From Salinibacter altiplanensis (GTDB taxonomy: Bacteria > Bacteroidota > Rhodothermia > Rhodothermales > Salinibacteraceae), in NCBI RefSeq assembly GCF_002894645.1, contig NZ_NCQY01000023.1:204789-268788 (forward strand): a DNA stretch of 64,000 nt, read 5' to 3'. Of the stretch, positions 17,963-27,480 are shown one piece after another (position 1 is the stretch's first letter; the number at the start of each line of letters is the position of its first letter). The notes under the pieces were generated by a model. That model was given only the letters and a program-made list of their open reading frames with translations, did no database searches and was not told where the DNA came from. The position numbers and the translations under genes were made by a program.

Positions 17963-19507
17963 CTACTCAAGCCGCAGGAGCCACGCCCCGGACGGTAGGT
18001 CGTCCGACCGCTCCACGAGCACGCGTTGGGCCGCCGCGTCCTCCCCAAACGGCCCGATCACCACTCGATGCCGCCGGGCGCCCTGCTCGGTCTCGGCCGT
18101 CACCATCTCCACCCGCAGGGGACCGGGGAACTGTTCTCGGTACCGACGGGCCACGGCCGTCGCCTGCCCCTCCGCACTCATGGAGGCAACGACAATGCCC
18201 CATCGCTCTTGTGGGGGCGCCTCGGCCGAGGACCCGGTCGGCGTGGGAGGCGTCGTCGACGAATCCGTGGGACTCGGCCCCGCCGCCGAGGCGCTCGTGT
18301 CCCGCTCGGCCGGCCGGGCCACCCGGACGTCGATTGTCCGATTGTCCGTCCCGCCCCGGTTGGAAACGCGGAGCCGGGCGGCGTACGTGCCCGGGGTGTC
18401 GTAGGTGTGTACAGGAGAAGCGCCCGTGGCCGTTGCCCCATCCCCAAACCGCCACTCGTACGCAAGCGAATCGCTCCCCGTAACCGCCGCACGGAACCGC
18501 ACCGGGGCCCCCGCCGCAACCGATGCCGGCACGGCGCGGGCCGAGACGATCCGGGCCGGATCTGGGGGCCGCTCAGCCACAACGGCGATGGAGTCGCCGG
18601 CCGATCCAGCCTTGTTGCGCGCGGTGAACGAGACGACGTAGCGCCCGGGACGATCGAAGGAGTGCGTGGCCGTTCGTCCCGTCGCGGCCTCGCCGTCGCC
18701 AAAGTCCCACTGGGCGTCGAGGGGGCGGTCGGCGTCCTCTTCGTTGACGGTCGCCACGAACGTCACCGTCGTGTCGGTCGGCACAGTGGCCGGCCCGTCC
18801 ACCTGAAGGATTCGCGGAGGGGTCGGCGTCGTGAAGTGGACCTTCAGCCCGATCCCAAGAAGCTGACCGGTCACATCGAACCGATTCTCGCCACCGGCCC
18901 CGTCCACGGCATCGTCGGGAACGGTCAGGTTGATCCGCGACTCGACGTAGAGCGAGGCCGCCCGTCCCAGCTGAATGTCCACACCGCCCCCCACCGAGGG
19001 ACCGGCGCCGATGCGCGTCGGGGGACGGTCCCCCCCGAGCGTGGCATGCACCCCAAGGTCCACGTACGGGGCCACCGTCCCACCGGCAAACGTGTACCGC
19101 CCCAGAAGCCGCGGCGTGTAGCGGTACGCATCCGAAATGCCTTCAACCTCGGGGTAGACCTCCACCGGATAGTTTCCGCCCTGGAGCCCAACCCCCAGGG
19201 CCCACGCCGGAGAAAACTGATACCCGATCTCGCCGACGAACACGACGGGGGGACCGGTCCCCCGCGAAAATTTCCCTCCCCCAAACGGGTGCGCCGGGCG
19301 CCACGACGACAGGTCGCTCGCAAAGTCGGAGAGCCCGCCCCCGAGCCTGCCGTAAAATTTCCCGTCGGCCCGCGGGGACTGGGCCTGCACGGACGGGACC
19401 GTGACGCCGGCCATCACCCCCGCCAGAAGAAGCGTCCGTCCCACAAGCTGGAGAATCTTGCGCGCACGACGGGGCGCACAACGAAAGACACGACGAGGAA
19501 CAGGCAT
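17963..19507 (-). CDS. Outer-membrane beta-barrel / PKD / SPOR fusion protein
   Basis: A 514-residue envelope protein. After a signal peptide (ending VQAQ) comes a porin-like barrel region (about 45-250; GKFYGRLGGGLSDFASDL, LGVGLQGGNYPVEVY, ASLYVESRINLTV). Two PKD-type Ig-like domains follow, each with the WDFGDGE/YEWRFGDG and YDTPGTYAARLRVSN signature, then a Ser/Thr/Pro-rich linker. The last 75 or so residues form a SPOR domain (RWGIVVASMSAEGQATAVA and HRVVIGPFGEDAAAQRVL). SPOR domains bind glycan strands lacking stem peptides, so the protein may link the outer membrane to septal peptidoglycan. The start at 19507 was chosen for its signal peptide; it is monocistronic. Confidence 0.8.
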   Translation of the reverse strand: MPVPRRVFRCAPRRARKILQLVGRTLLLAGVMAGVTVPSVQAQSPRADGKFYGRLGGGLSDFASDLSSWRPAHPFGGGKFSRGTGPPVVFVGEIGYQFSPAWALGVGLQGGNYPVEVYPEVEGISDAYRYTPRLLGRYTFAGGTVAPYVDLGVHATLGGDRPPTRIGAGPSVGGGVDIQLGRAASLYVESRINLTVPDDAVDGAGGENRFDVTGQLLGIGLKVHFTTPTPPRILQVDGPATVPTDTTVTFVATVNEEDADRPLDAQWDFGDGEAATGRTATHSFDRPGRYVVSFTARNKAGSAGDSIAVVAERPPDPARIVSARAVPASVAAGAPVRFRAAVTGSDSLAYEWRFGDGATATGASPVHTYDTPGTYAARLRVSNRGGTDNRTIDVRVARPAERDTSASAAGPSPTDSSTTPPTPTGSSAEAPPQERWGIVVASMSAEGQATAVARRYREQFPGPLRVEMVTAETEQGARRHRVVIGPFGEDAAAQRVLVERSDDLPSGAWLLRLE

Positions 19508-19969
19508 GGAGACGACGCGGGGACCAATGGACCGAACGCACGTGCAATTGGAGCGCCCCAAACGATTGCCCCCGTCCCCGCATGCTCCCTCTCGGGGTCT
19601 CGGCGGCCTCTTGTTGGGCGACAGGGAAAGCCGCAAAGATCTTGCCTTCTCTCTTGCCAACGGGCAGGTGCCGGCAGTCCACAGTGGGGCAACCGGTTGC
19701 ACGGGTCCATCTTTACGCCTTTCGCTTCGGCCCGAGTGCATGCCCAAAAGTTGATAATTTACGTTCCGTCTGGACAGATTATCACTCGTATCGACTCTTA
19801 TTTACTATTACCTCAATGTTATTTAGGTATTGCCTAATTTTAAATGATATTGGGTGATAATATTATTCTTTGTGGCAGTACACGAAAGTGTTCTAATCAT
19901 CACAAATGGGTCCGTCTTCGTCCATTCCTTAGGGAGAGCGTATTGCACTCATTCGACTTCGCCTCTTCT
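19508..19969. other. AT-rich divergent intergenic region upstream of susC
   Basis: The 462 bp between the PKD/SPOR gene (minus) and susC (plus) hold no credible gene. The part from about 19750 to 19930 is strikingly AT-rich against a genome near two-thirds GC, with TTATTTACTATTACC and TAATATTATTC tracts, and would fit the promoter and leader of the SusC/SusD operon. No clear inverted repeat or riboswitch was found. The part nearer the PKD/SPOR start is normal GC. Confidence 0.5.
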
Positions 19970-22900
19970 ATGCTACGGTATTCTGTGCTGCTTCTGGGCC
20001 TCCTGCTCAGTGCACTCTGCCTCGTCCCCACCAGCAACGCGCAGGACCCTGCCACCATCCGCGGGGTCATTACGGACTCCACTGGTGCTCCCCTGCCGGG
20101 TGCCAACGTGCGCGTTGAAGGGACGCAAACCGGCGTCTCGGCCGACGCAGACGGGGTCTACGAACTCGCCACGGTTCGTCCCGGTCGCCGAACGATCATC
20201 TTTTCGTTCGTCGGGTTCGAGAACACGTCCCGCACCCTTGAACTCTCCGCCGGCGAAACCCGGACGCTCGACATTGCTCTGGGGGCCGGGACGGTCGGGC
20301 TGGACGATGTCGTGGTGACCGCCCTTGGGGTCGACCGCGAGGAGCGCTCCCTCGGCTACTCCGTGGAGCGGGTCTCGGGAAGCGACGTGGCGGAGGCGCC
20401 GGAGCCGAACGTCATGAGCAATTTGTCCGGGAAGGTCACCGGCCTGGACGTGACCGGCGGATCGGGTGGCCTGGCCAGCACCCCGCGCGTCACCATTCGC
20501 GGAGAGTCCTCCCTGTCTGGGTCCAACCGGCCCCTCATCGTCGTGAACGGCGTTCCGATCGACAATACGCCCAACACGCAGGGCTCCGACGCGCAGACCA
20601 CGCAGGTGGACTTCGGCAACGGCCTCAGCCAAATCAACGCCCAGAACATCGCGGAGATGAGCGTGCTGAAGGGCCCGAGTGCTGCGGCCCTGTATGGCTC
20701 GCGCGCGGCCGACGGGGTCATCCTCATCGAGACGAAGGACGGCTCGGAGACGGACGGGATTGGGGCGACGGTTCGCACCAGCGTGACGGCCAGCCGCCCG
20801 CTCCAACTGCCGGACTACCAGAACGAGTACAGCTACGGGAATGGGGGCGATTTCGCCTACGTCGACGGCACGAATGCCCCCGGCTGGAACTGGGGCGTCC
20901 GCATGGACGAGGGCGTCGAGCGGCCGCAGTGGCAGGGACCCCGCACCGAGAACGGCGAACTGACCCCAACTGAGGTAACCTCCGCGCCCGACAAGGTCCG
21001 CAACTTCTTCGATACCGGCACCAACGTCAGCACAGACGTGGCTGTGCGGGGTGGGGGCGAGAACAGCTCGTTCCGGGCCTCCTTCTCTCGGAGCGACCGG
21101 ACCGGCATCGTCCCGAATACCAACCTCGACCGCACCAGCACGTCCCTGTCGGCGAGCTACGACATCAGCGACGCCCTCACCGTCGACGCCAACGCCAACT
21201 ACGCGAACACCGCGAGCGACAATCTTCCCAGCTCGGGGTACGGATCGGAGTCGATCATGTACTACTTCACGTGGGGCGCCCGCCACGTGCAGACTGACCT
21301 GCTGGAAGACTACTGGCAGGAGGGCCAGGAGGGCACCCAACAGGCGCACTACGACCTCAACTGGACGAACAATCCCTACTTCCAGGTCAACGAAAACACC
21401 AACGGCCTGGACCGGGACCGCCTGTACGGAGGCGTCTCTGCTCAGTACGAGTTTACCGACAACCTGAACCTCCGCGCCCGCACGGGCCTCGACTACAGCA
21501 ACCAGGGCACGAAGCAGCGCAAGGCGTTCAGCTCGATCACCGCCCCGAACGGATGGCTGCAGGAGGTAGACCGGACGTTTACGGAGTGGAATTCCAATCT
21601 CCTGCTCAACTACACCCGCGAGGCCGGCGGCTTCACGTTCGAGCCCTCGGTGGGAGCCAACTTCATGCGGCAGACTCAGCGCAACGTGCAGCTGACGGCC
21701 CAGGCCCTGAGTGTCCCCGATGTCTACAACATCGGAAACGCCCGCTCCAACGTGCAGGCCGACGAGCGGGATGCGACGCAGGAAATCCTTGGGGTGTTCG
21801 CCTCCGGGACAGTGAGCTACCAGGACCTGCTCTTCCTCGATCTCACTGGTCGCAACGACTGGTCAAGCACGCTGCCGCTGGGCAATAATTCCTACTTCTA
21901 TCCGTCGGCCTCCCTCAGCGTGATCGTGTCGGACCTCGTGGAGGTGCCGGAGTCTCTCCCCCTCTCGTTCGCGAAGCTGCGGGCGAGCTGGGCCCAGGTC
22001 GGGAACGACACCGATCCGTTTCGCCTCACCAACACATATACCTTCGGAGAGGCGTGGGGCAGCACCCAGACGGTAGTGTCGGAGGCCGATTTGGCCAACG
22101 CTGACCTACAGCCGGAAATCACGTCCTCCTACGAGGTCGGCACCAACCTTCGATTCTACGACGGCCGTGCCCAGCTCGACGTCACCTACTACCGGAGCAC
22201 CACGCGCGACCAGATTCTGAGCGTCCCGCTCGCCCAGTCAACCGGGTTCAACAGCCGCCTCGTCAACGCCGGAGAGATTCGCAACACCGGGGTGGAAACC
22301 CGCCTCCAGCTGAGCCCCATTCAGAACTGGGGCGGCTTCGGATGGGACGTGTCCCTGAACTGGACGCGCAATCGCAGCACGGTCGTGGAGCTGGCAGACG
22401 GCATCGATACCTTCGTGCTTGGGGAGGGGCCCTTCGGGGGCTCCGCACAAGCCCGGGAGGGCGGCCGGATGGGCGACATGTACGGCCGCGTCTTCGACCG
22501 GGTCGACGACCCCAACAGCCCGCACACCGGAGAAATCATCTACGAAGACGGCCTGCCCCAGCTCACCGACGATGTCGAGAAGGTAGGCAACTACAACCAC
22601 GACTGGCAGGGCGGCATCGGCAGTACCCTCAGCTACGACAACCTGCAGCTGAACGTCCTCTTCGACGTCCGAAAAGGCGGGCTCCTCTACTCCAACACCC
22701 ACGCCACCGGCATCGAGGGCGGCTCGCTGGAGGGCACTACCCGCGCTCGCAACGAGACAGTGGTGGGCGACGGGGTGGTCCAGAACGACGACGGGACGTT
22801 CTCCGAAAACACCCAGGAGGCCCGCTACGTCACCTGGCTCCGCACCTACTACGACCGCCCCAACGTCGAGTCCAACTCCTTCGACGCCACCTACGTGAAG

Positions 22901-23131
22901 CTGCGGGAGCTGTCCCTCCGGTACAACTTCACCGCCGACTGGCTCGCACGAGCCGGGGTACAAAACGTGGGCGTGTCCGTGACGGGGCGCAACCTGTTCC
23001 TCTGGACCGACGTGCCGCACGTCGACCCCGAGACGACGATCTCGGGCGGGAACGGACAGGTTCCGGGCTTCGAGGTTCAGCAGATTCCCTCCACCCGGTC
23101 CTTCGGTATGAACCTGCAACTCGACTTCTAA
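19970..23131 (+). CDS. SusC/RagA-family TonB-dependent outer-membrane transporter
   Basis: A 1053-residue protein. Signal peptide (about 1-22), a CarboxypepD_reg-like N-terminal domain (ATIRGVITDSTGAPLPGANV), a plug with IRGESSLSGSNRPLIVVNGV, and the SusC family hallmark around SVLKGPSAAALYGSRAADG. A 22-strand barrel follows, ending in NLQLDF with terminal Phe as expected for the outer-membrane assembly machinery. Together with the SusD lipoprotein downstream it should import a bulky ligand using the proton motive force via TonB. The start at 19970 gives the signal peptide; the in-frame extension to 19844 lies in AT-rich leader. The substrate is unknown. Confidence 0.95.
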   Translation: MLRYSVLLLGLLLSALCLVPTSNAQDPATIRGVITDSTGAPLPGANVRVEGTQTGVSADADGVYELATVRPGRRTIIFSFVGFENTSRTLELSAGETRTLDIALGAGTVGLDDVVVTALGVDREERSLGYSVERVSGSDVAEAPEPNVMSNLSGKVTGLDVTGGSGGLASTPRVTIRGESSLSGSNRPLIVVNGVPIDNTPNTQGSDAQTTQVDFGNGLSQINAQNIAEMSVLKGPSAAALYGSRAADGVILIETKDGSETDGIGATVRTSVTASRPLQLPDYQNEYSYGNGGDFAYVDGTNAPGWNWGVRMDEGVERPQWQGPRTENGELTPTEVTSAPDKVRNFFDTGTNVSTDVAVRGGGENSSFRASFSRSDRTGIVPNTNLDRTSTSLSASYDISDALTVDANANYANTASDNLPSSGYGSESIMYYFTWGARHVQTDLLEDYWQEGQEGTQQAHYDLNWTNNPYFQVNENTNGLDRDRLYGGVSAQYEFTDNLNLRARTGLDYSNQGTKQRKAFSSITAPNGWLQEVDRTFTEWNSNLLLNYTREAGGFTFEPSVGANFMRQTQRNVQLTAQALSVPDVYNIGNARSNVQADERDATQEILGVFASGTVSYQDLLFLDLTGRNDWSSTLPLGNNSYFYPSASLSVIVSDLVEVPESLPLSFAKLRASWAQVGNDTDPFRLTNTYTFGEAWGSTQTVVSEADLANADLQPEITSSYEVGTNLRFYDGRAQLDVTYYRSTTRDQILSVPLAQSTGFNSRLVNAGEIRNTGVETRLQLSPIQNWGGFGWDVSLNWTRNRSTVVELADGIDTFVLGEGPFGGSAQAREGGRMGDMYGRVFDRVDDPNSPHTGEIIYEDGLPQLTDDVEKVGNYNHDWQGGIGSTLSYDNLQLNVLFDVRKGGLLYSNTHATGIEGGSLEGTTRARNETVVGDGVVQNDDGTFSENTQEARYVTWLRTYYDRPNVESNSFDATYVKLRELSLRYNFTADWLARAGVQNVGVSVTGRNLFLWTDVPHVDPETTISGGNGQVPGFEVQQIPSTRSFGMNLQLDF

Positions 23132-23186
23132 CCCCCCGGTTGCCTGCAGTCTCTCCCCACAGCCTCTCAATGTCGTACACGCTTCC

Positions 23187-24704
23187 ATGCGATCCTTCCC
23201 CCGTTCTTTTCCTCTACGCGTCCCTTCTCTTTTCACCCTCCTCGCGGTGCTCACCGTGGCCGTGGCCAGTACGGGCTGCGACAGCCGATTCGAAGATGTC
23301 AATGACAATCCGAACGAGCCGGAAGAGGTGACCCCCAACCTCCTGCTTCCGAACATCATTCGGAGCTCGGTCAACACCTCCGTGAACACGGCCCATACCA
23401 CCGGCAACCTGGTGCTTCAGTACACCGCCAAGGTCTCGTTTGCCACCGAGATCGACCGGTACAATTGGGCGGGCGTCGGCTACTGGCAGCCCCTGTACGA
23501 CGACCTCCGAAATGTGGAGGACATGATCCGAATCGCTCAGGAGCGGGACCAGCCCCAGTACGAGGGGGCTGGGCTCGTGCTCAAGTCCTGGATTTTCTCG
23601 ATGCTGACCAATGCGTACGGGGACGTGCCCTACTCCGAGTCGGTGGCGGTGCAGGAGGGCATCGAGACCCCGGCCTACGACCGCCAGGAGGCCATCTACC
23701 GGGGCATGCTCGCCGACCTGCGGCGGGCCAACGACCTACTCACGCCGGGCAGCGGGGCCATTCAGGGCGACGTTCTGTACGAGGGCGACATTGCGAAGTG
23801 GAAGAAGCTCGCCAACTCCCTGCGGCTGCGCCTCCTAATGCGGCTCTCCGAGAAAGACATCACGCTCGACCTGGACGGGAGCGACGTGAGCGTATCCGAG
23901 GCCTTCCAGTCCATCACGAGCGCCCCGGACACAGCGCCCGTCTTCACGTCCAACGACGACAACGCGGCACTGGAGTACCTCGACTCACGCCCGAACGAGT
24001 GGCCCCGGCATACGTCGCGGATTGGTACCTTCCGGACCTTCAAGCTGAGCGAGACGCTCACCGATACCCTGACGCACTTCGACGACCCGCGTCTGTCGGT
24101 CTTCGGCGACCCGACCGCCGCCTCCGTCGAAGACGGATCCCCCGAGTTTGTGGGTGTGCCGAATGGATTGACCGACGACGCCTCCGACAGCTTTAACGGG
24201 GGGCGCGACTTCCAGTCTGGTCTCAACTTCACCCGGTACTTTGATGAGCCGGACGCTGCGAAGGGCCTCATCATGACCTACGCGGAGGTCCTGTTCCTGA
24301 AGGCCGAGGCGGCCGAGCGGGGCTGGATTTCGGCGGACGCCGAGACGCACTACCGAGACGCCGTCGAGGCGTCGTTTGAGCAGTACGGCCAGTCGACGCC
24401 GTCCGGATACTTCGGACAACCGGGCGTGTCGTATCCGACCAGCAACCAGACGCAGGCCCTGGAGCGGATCGGGACCCAGAAGTGGATCGCGCTCTTCTAC
24501 ACCGGCCTGGAGGGGTGGTTCAACTGGCGCCGCACCGGCATTCCGGACATCGATCCGTCCGTCGACAACGTCAACGGCGACCAAATTCCGGTCCGGTTCC
24601 GCTACCCCGAAAGCGAGCAGTCGCTGAACGCCGACAACTACGAGGCGGCCGTCGAACGCCAGGGGGCCGACGACATCAACACCGAGATGTGGCTTCTTGA
24701 GTAG
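23187..24704 (+). CDS. SusD/RagB-family lipoprotein (SusD-like subfamily)
   Basis: A 505-residue surface lipoprotein with a signal peptide and lipobox STGCDSRF. The DSRFEDVNDNPNEPEEVTPNLLLPNI start and TPR-like helices are typical of the SusD-like_2 type. It should cap the SusC barrel (gene 55 bp upstream) and bind the ligand at the cell surface. The tail contains LNADNYEAAVERQG and a final Trp-Leu motif. The partner gene order, susC-susD, is the standard one. Confidence 0.92.
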   Translation: MRSFPRSFPLRVPSLFTLLAVLTVAVASTGCDSRFEDVNDNPNEPEEVTPNLLLPNIIRSSVNTSVNTAHTTGNLVLQYTAKVSFATEIDRYNWAGVGYWQPLYDDLRNVEDMIRIAQERDQPQYEGAGLVLKSWIFSMLTNAYGDVPYSESVAVQEGIETPAYDRQEAIYRGMLADLRRANDLLTPGSGAIQGDVLYEGDIAKWKKLANSLRLRLLMRLSEKDITLDLDGSDVSVSEAFQSITSAPDTAPVFTSNDDNAALEYLDSRPNEWPRHTSRIGTFRTFKLSETLTDTLTHFDDPRLSVFGDPTAASVEDGSPEFVGVPNGLTDDASDSFNGGRDFQSGLNFTRYFDEPDAAKGLIMTYAEVLFLKAEAAERGWISADAETHYRDAVEASFEQYGQSTPSGYFGQPGVSYPTSNQTQALERIGTQKWIALFYTGLEGWFNWRRTGIPDIDPSVDNVNGDQIPVRFRYPESEQSLNADNYEAAVERQGADDINTEMWLLE

Positions 24705-24747
24705 CACTCACGTCCTCGGTGCTTTCTATTCCTGATCTACTGGCTCC

Positions 24748-25698
24748 ATGCTTTCGGCTCGCCCATCTCGGCTTGGTTTCGTTCTCGTGCTCCTCACAGT
24801 CTTCGCGGTCTCCTCACTGGGAGCGGCGGGGGCCTGGGCCCAAGAGACCCCCGCTCCTCAGCGCGACCGGCCGGACTCGCTGACGCTGATGACGTACAAC
24901 GTGCTCTACGCCACCCCGGACACCGGCACCATCCGGGCGATCGACGCGGCCGACCCGGACATCGTGGCCCTACAGGAGATTAGCGAGCCTCGGCTCCGCC
25001 ACATCGCCGACGCGCTCGATTACTACTTCCACCACAGCGACGAGCACGAGGCGAATGAGGAGGACACGGGACTCCTCAGTCGGTATCCCATCTCTCGCCC
25101 CACGCGGTACGGGGCCGTGCTATACCTGACGGTCGACGATCCCGTCCACATCGCCAACGTCCACCTGAGCCCCTACCCCTACGAGCCCTACGCCCTCCGG
25201 GACGAAGAGATGACCCCGGAGGAAGCAGTGGCCCAGGCTGAAGAGACCCGAGCCCCCGAGATCCGGCCCGTGCTCGACGCACTGACAGAATCCATGCAGG
25301 CGGACGTGCCGACGTTCTTGATGGGAGACTTCAACGAGCCCTCGCACCTCGACTGGACGCCCGCGGCCGCCGAGGCCGGCCTTCATCTTGGCGTGGAGGC
25401 CCCATGGCCGACCTCCCGGATGGTGAGCCAACGCGGCTTTCGGGACGCGTTCCGTGTAGTGCATCCGGATGAGGTGGAGCACCCCGGGTACACCTGGACG
25501 ACCCTCACCGGAGACTCAGACGAGGTCCATGACCGCATCGACTTCATCTACGTAGCGGGTGAAGCGGCTACTGTTGACACCACATACACGGTTGGTCTGC
25601 GGGAGACGTCCCCGACGGATCTCTCGGTTCCGGGCTACCCTTCGGACCATCGAGGCGTCGTTACAACCGTGTCGCTGGACGCTTCGTCCGATCAGTGA
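24748..25698 (+). CDS. Secreted endonuclease/exonuclease/phosphatase (EEP) family protein
   Basis: A 316-residue protein with a signal peptide (ending GAWAQ). EEP-fold catalytic motifs are present: LMTYNVLYA, DIVALQEI (metal-binding Glu), MGDFNEPSH (Asp-Asn), HDRIDFIYV and YPSDHRGVV (general-base His). Such enzymes cleave phosphodiester bonds in nucleic acids, inositol phosphates or sphingomyelin. It follows susD by 43 bp, so the operon may take up a phosphorylated or phosphodiester-containing substrate after extracellular cleavage. That link is inference from gene order. Confidence 0.85.
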   Translation: MLSARPSRLGFVLVLLTVFAVSSLGAAGAWAQETPAPQRDRPDSLTLMTYNVLYATPDTGTIRAIDAADPDIVALQEISEPRLRHIADALDYYFHHSDEHEANEEDTGLLSRYPISRPTRYGAVLYLTVDDPVHIANVHLSPYPYEPYALRDEEMTPEEAVAQAEETRAPEIRPVLDALTESMQADVPTFLMGDFNEPSHLDWTPAAAEAGLHLGVEAPWPTSRMVSQRGFRDAFRVVHPDEVEHPGYTWTTLTGDSDEVHDRIDFIYVAGEAATVDTTYTVGLRETSPTDLSVPGYPSDHRGVVTTVSLDASSDQ

Positions 25699-25772
25699 TT
25701 CCCGACGGCTTCGTTTGGCGGGCGGTCCGCTTGCCACGGCCTTCGTTCCCATCAGACGCGACACGAGGCCAC

Positions 25773-25877
25773 CTAGACCACGAGAATCGCCGCAATGAGC
25801 ACCGCGGAGACTGCGACGAGCATGAAGTCGTCAAAGTTGGAGGCGTCGTGGAGGCGATTTTCGTGAGAGTGGGTCAT
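25773..25877 (-). CDS. Possible 34-aa single-pass membrane microprotein
   Basis: A very short frame starting MTHSHENRLHDASNFDDF, followed by a clean hydrophobic helix (FMLVAVSAVLIAAILVV) that runs to the stop. The sharp boundary between a polar acidic head and a 16-residue hydrophobic end is unlikely by chance. It is flanked by non-coding DNA. Its role is unknown; single-pass microproteins often act on membrane complexes. It could still be a chance frame because no homologue can be checked here. Confidence 0.4.
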   Translation of the reverse strand: MTHSHENRLHDASNFDDFMLVAVSAVLIAAILVV

Positions 25878-26403
25878 GGCGTGCGATGCCTGATGGGTTC
25901 GGTCACGACAACGAATGGGCGAGCGAGGCACGCGGGGACGTCCCGCGACCAGTTCCCGCCTCCTCGCGTGGATCGGACCGGACCTGCCCCCCGATGGATT
26001 CGGCCTCTCCGACGAACCGGGGGATCTGTGCGACGAGCGAAATGGCCCAGGCGACGAATCACTCCGGCCCTCGATGGGGGACGCCACGCACGATTCTGTC
26101 AGTCCCTTTCCGCCCGCCCGTCGACGCTCCACGAGCAGTTCGCTCGTGTGAACTGCCGTAGTTCAGACTGCAAGAAGCTGGCGTGTTGATTTTCCCCCGC
26201 GAGAGGGGTGCCTTCCCAGCCCTGTTGGGAAAGATCCGAGGACACTCGGACGGGAGGCGACTCGTGGAGATCAACGGCCCGACTGGGACATTTGACACCA
26301 GTGGGGCCACCAAAGAGACGCGGGGACGATGCACAACGGTGGGCGGCATCGGGGGGCCTCCCTCCTCGATGGATGAGCCGGCCCGGGAGCACTGCGACAG
26401 TGC
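25878..26403. other. Intergenic region with no clear gene
   Basis: About 525 bp between the microprotein candidate and the acidic 142-aa gene. Frames on both strands are rich in Arg, Pro and Ser and show no family. There are several small perfect hairpins, for example TTCCCA/TGGGAA around 26210-26235 and CCGAGGACACTCGG at 26238-26251. The second could form a stem in RNA. I see no T-run or promoter and call nothing more. Confidence 0.35.
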
Positions 26404-26832
26404 CTATGCCTCTATCTCCTCTCCGTCGAGTATGTCAACCGGACGCACATCCCAGAGAAGCATCGTCTCAATGTCAACGTAGTCTTCCTCTACCGCCTCC
26501 TCTTCGTCGCCGTAGTCGTCGACGAACTTGTAATCCCCGTAGGTGGATCGCTGAAAAGGCGGGAGGCGATGCCACTCCGTGCCCTCCCGATCGACGAAGT
26601 GGTCCGGGAACGGGCTTTCGACCTCGTAGCTGGGATGGTAGGAATGGTAGGTCTTGCGCGCCTCGTGGATGGCAGCGCGGCGGGCCCCGGCCTTCGTTCG
26701 GCTTTCTCCCTCCACACTAAACGGAGAAATTTCGATCTTGGCCGTGATGAAGCCGTCGTCGTTCTCGTAGTAGGTCGGCCGCATCACTTCAAAGTCACTC
26801 GGCTCGGGATATGCACTACTTTCGTCGGCCAT
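26404..26832 (-). CDS. Acidic hypothetical protein, 142 aa
   Basis: A very acidic soluble protein with no Cys. It contains a GFITAKIEISPFSVEGESRT strand block followed by a basic-helical RRAAIHEARKTYHSYHPSY segment, then FVDREGTEWHRLPPF and a C-terminal run rich in Asp and Glu. The ATG at 26832 is preferred over 26907 because the extra residues are low-complexity. I recognise no domain. The neighbours give no hint. Confidence 0.6.
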   Translation of the reverse strand: MADESSAYPEPSDFEVMRPTYYENDDGFITAKIEISPFSVEGESRTKAGARRAAIHEARKTYHSYHPSYEVESPFPDHFVDREGTEWHRLPPFQRSTYGDYKFVDDYGDEEEAVEEDYVDIETMLLWDVRPVDILDGEEIEA

Positions 26833-27480
26833 GGGAAGGGGACGGGTCCAGATGAGGGGTGCGTGTGACGGCGGCCTCGTAGAGTTGCCGCTGACTATCA
26901 TTTTCAATACGACCGCCTTCTAGAGAGGATTCCGGGGGAGTCGAGGCCGTCGCTGCTCTCGTTCAGAATTCGCACAAGTCGTCCGGGGGCGCCTCCCCAC
27001 TCACGACCCTGCCGGGGCTGACAAAGACTACGCGCCCCAACCCCCCAGTGACCTGTGGACGGCAATGTGGATAACTTTTCCCCGCGGTCTTCCGCGTACC
27101 AGAACGAGAACAATAACGGATTTTAATCACGGAGTGTACCCCGAAAATCCCGTTTTTGCGCCGACAAGATAGGTTCCGTTATTTATAAAAGTGGGGCCCG
27201 TTCGTGGACGCGTTGTGGACAACAAAGCCTCCCTGGCACGGCGACCGCTCTGGGGAGGATCCAGGCACCGTCCGGACAGTCACTGAGTCTGTCGTCAACG
27301 GCCCACCGCGTTCGCCTCTTCTCCAATTCGTGCGTGGGCTCTTTTGTGTCGGCGACGATCTGTCGTCTCTCAAGCATCGGACGTTATGCCTGCGCCGTTT
27401 CACCTGTCTATGGCATCCGCCCCTGGCATCGATGCCGAGGGTGGAAGGCTCATCCCCTACCATCGCACACTGATCCTGCC
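26833..27480. other. Intergenic region with a DnaA box and AT-rich stretch
   Basis: The 648 bp have no credible gene. A perfect minus-orientation DnaA box, TGTGGATAA, lies at 27066-27074, and a one-mismatch copy TGTGGACAA at 27214-27222. Between them is an unusually AT-rich tract (about 27100-27190; TAACGGATTTTAATCACG and CGTTATTTATAAAAG). It may be a DnaA-binding regulatory site or promoter for the downstream three-gene module. It is far weaker than the origin candidate near 45 kb. Confidence 0.45.

Noticed and set aside
19973-21349. Long minus-strand open frame opposite susC
   Set aside because: Arg/Val/Gly-rich shadow; susC is unambiguous on the plus strand.
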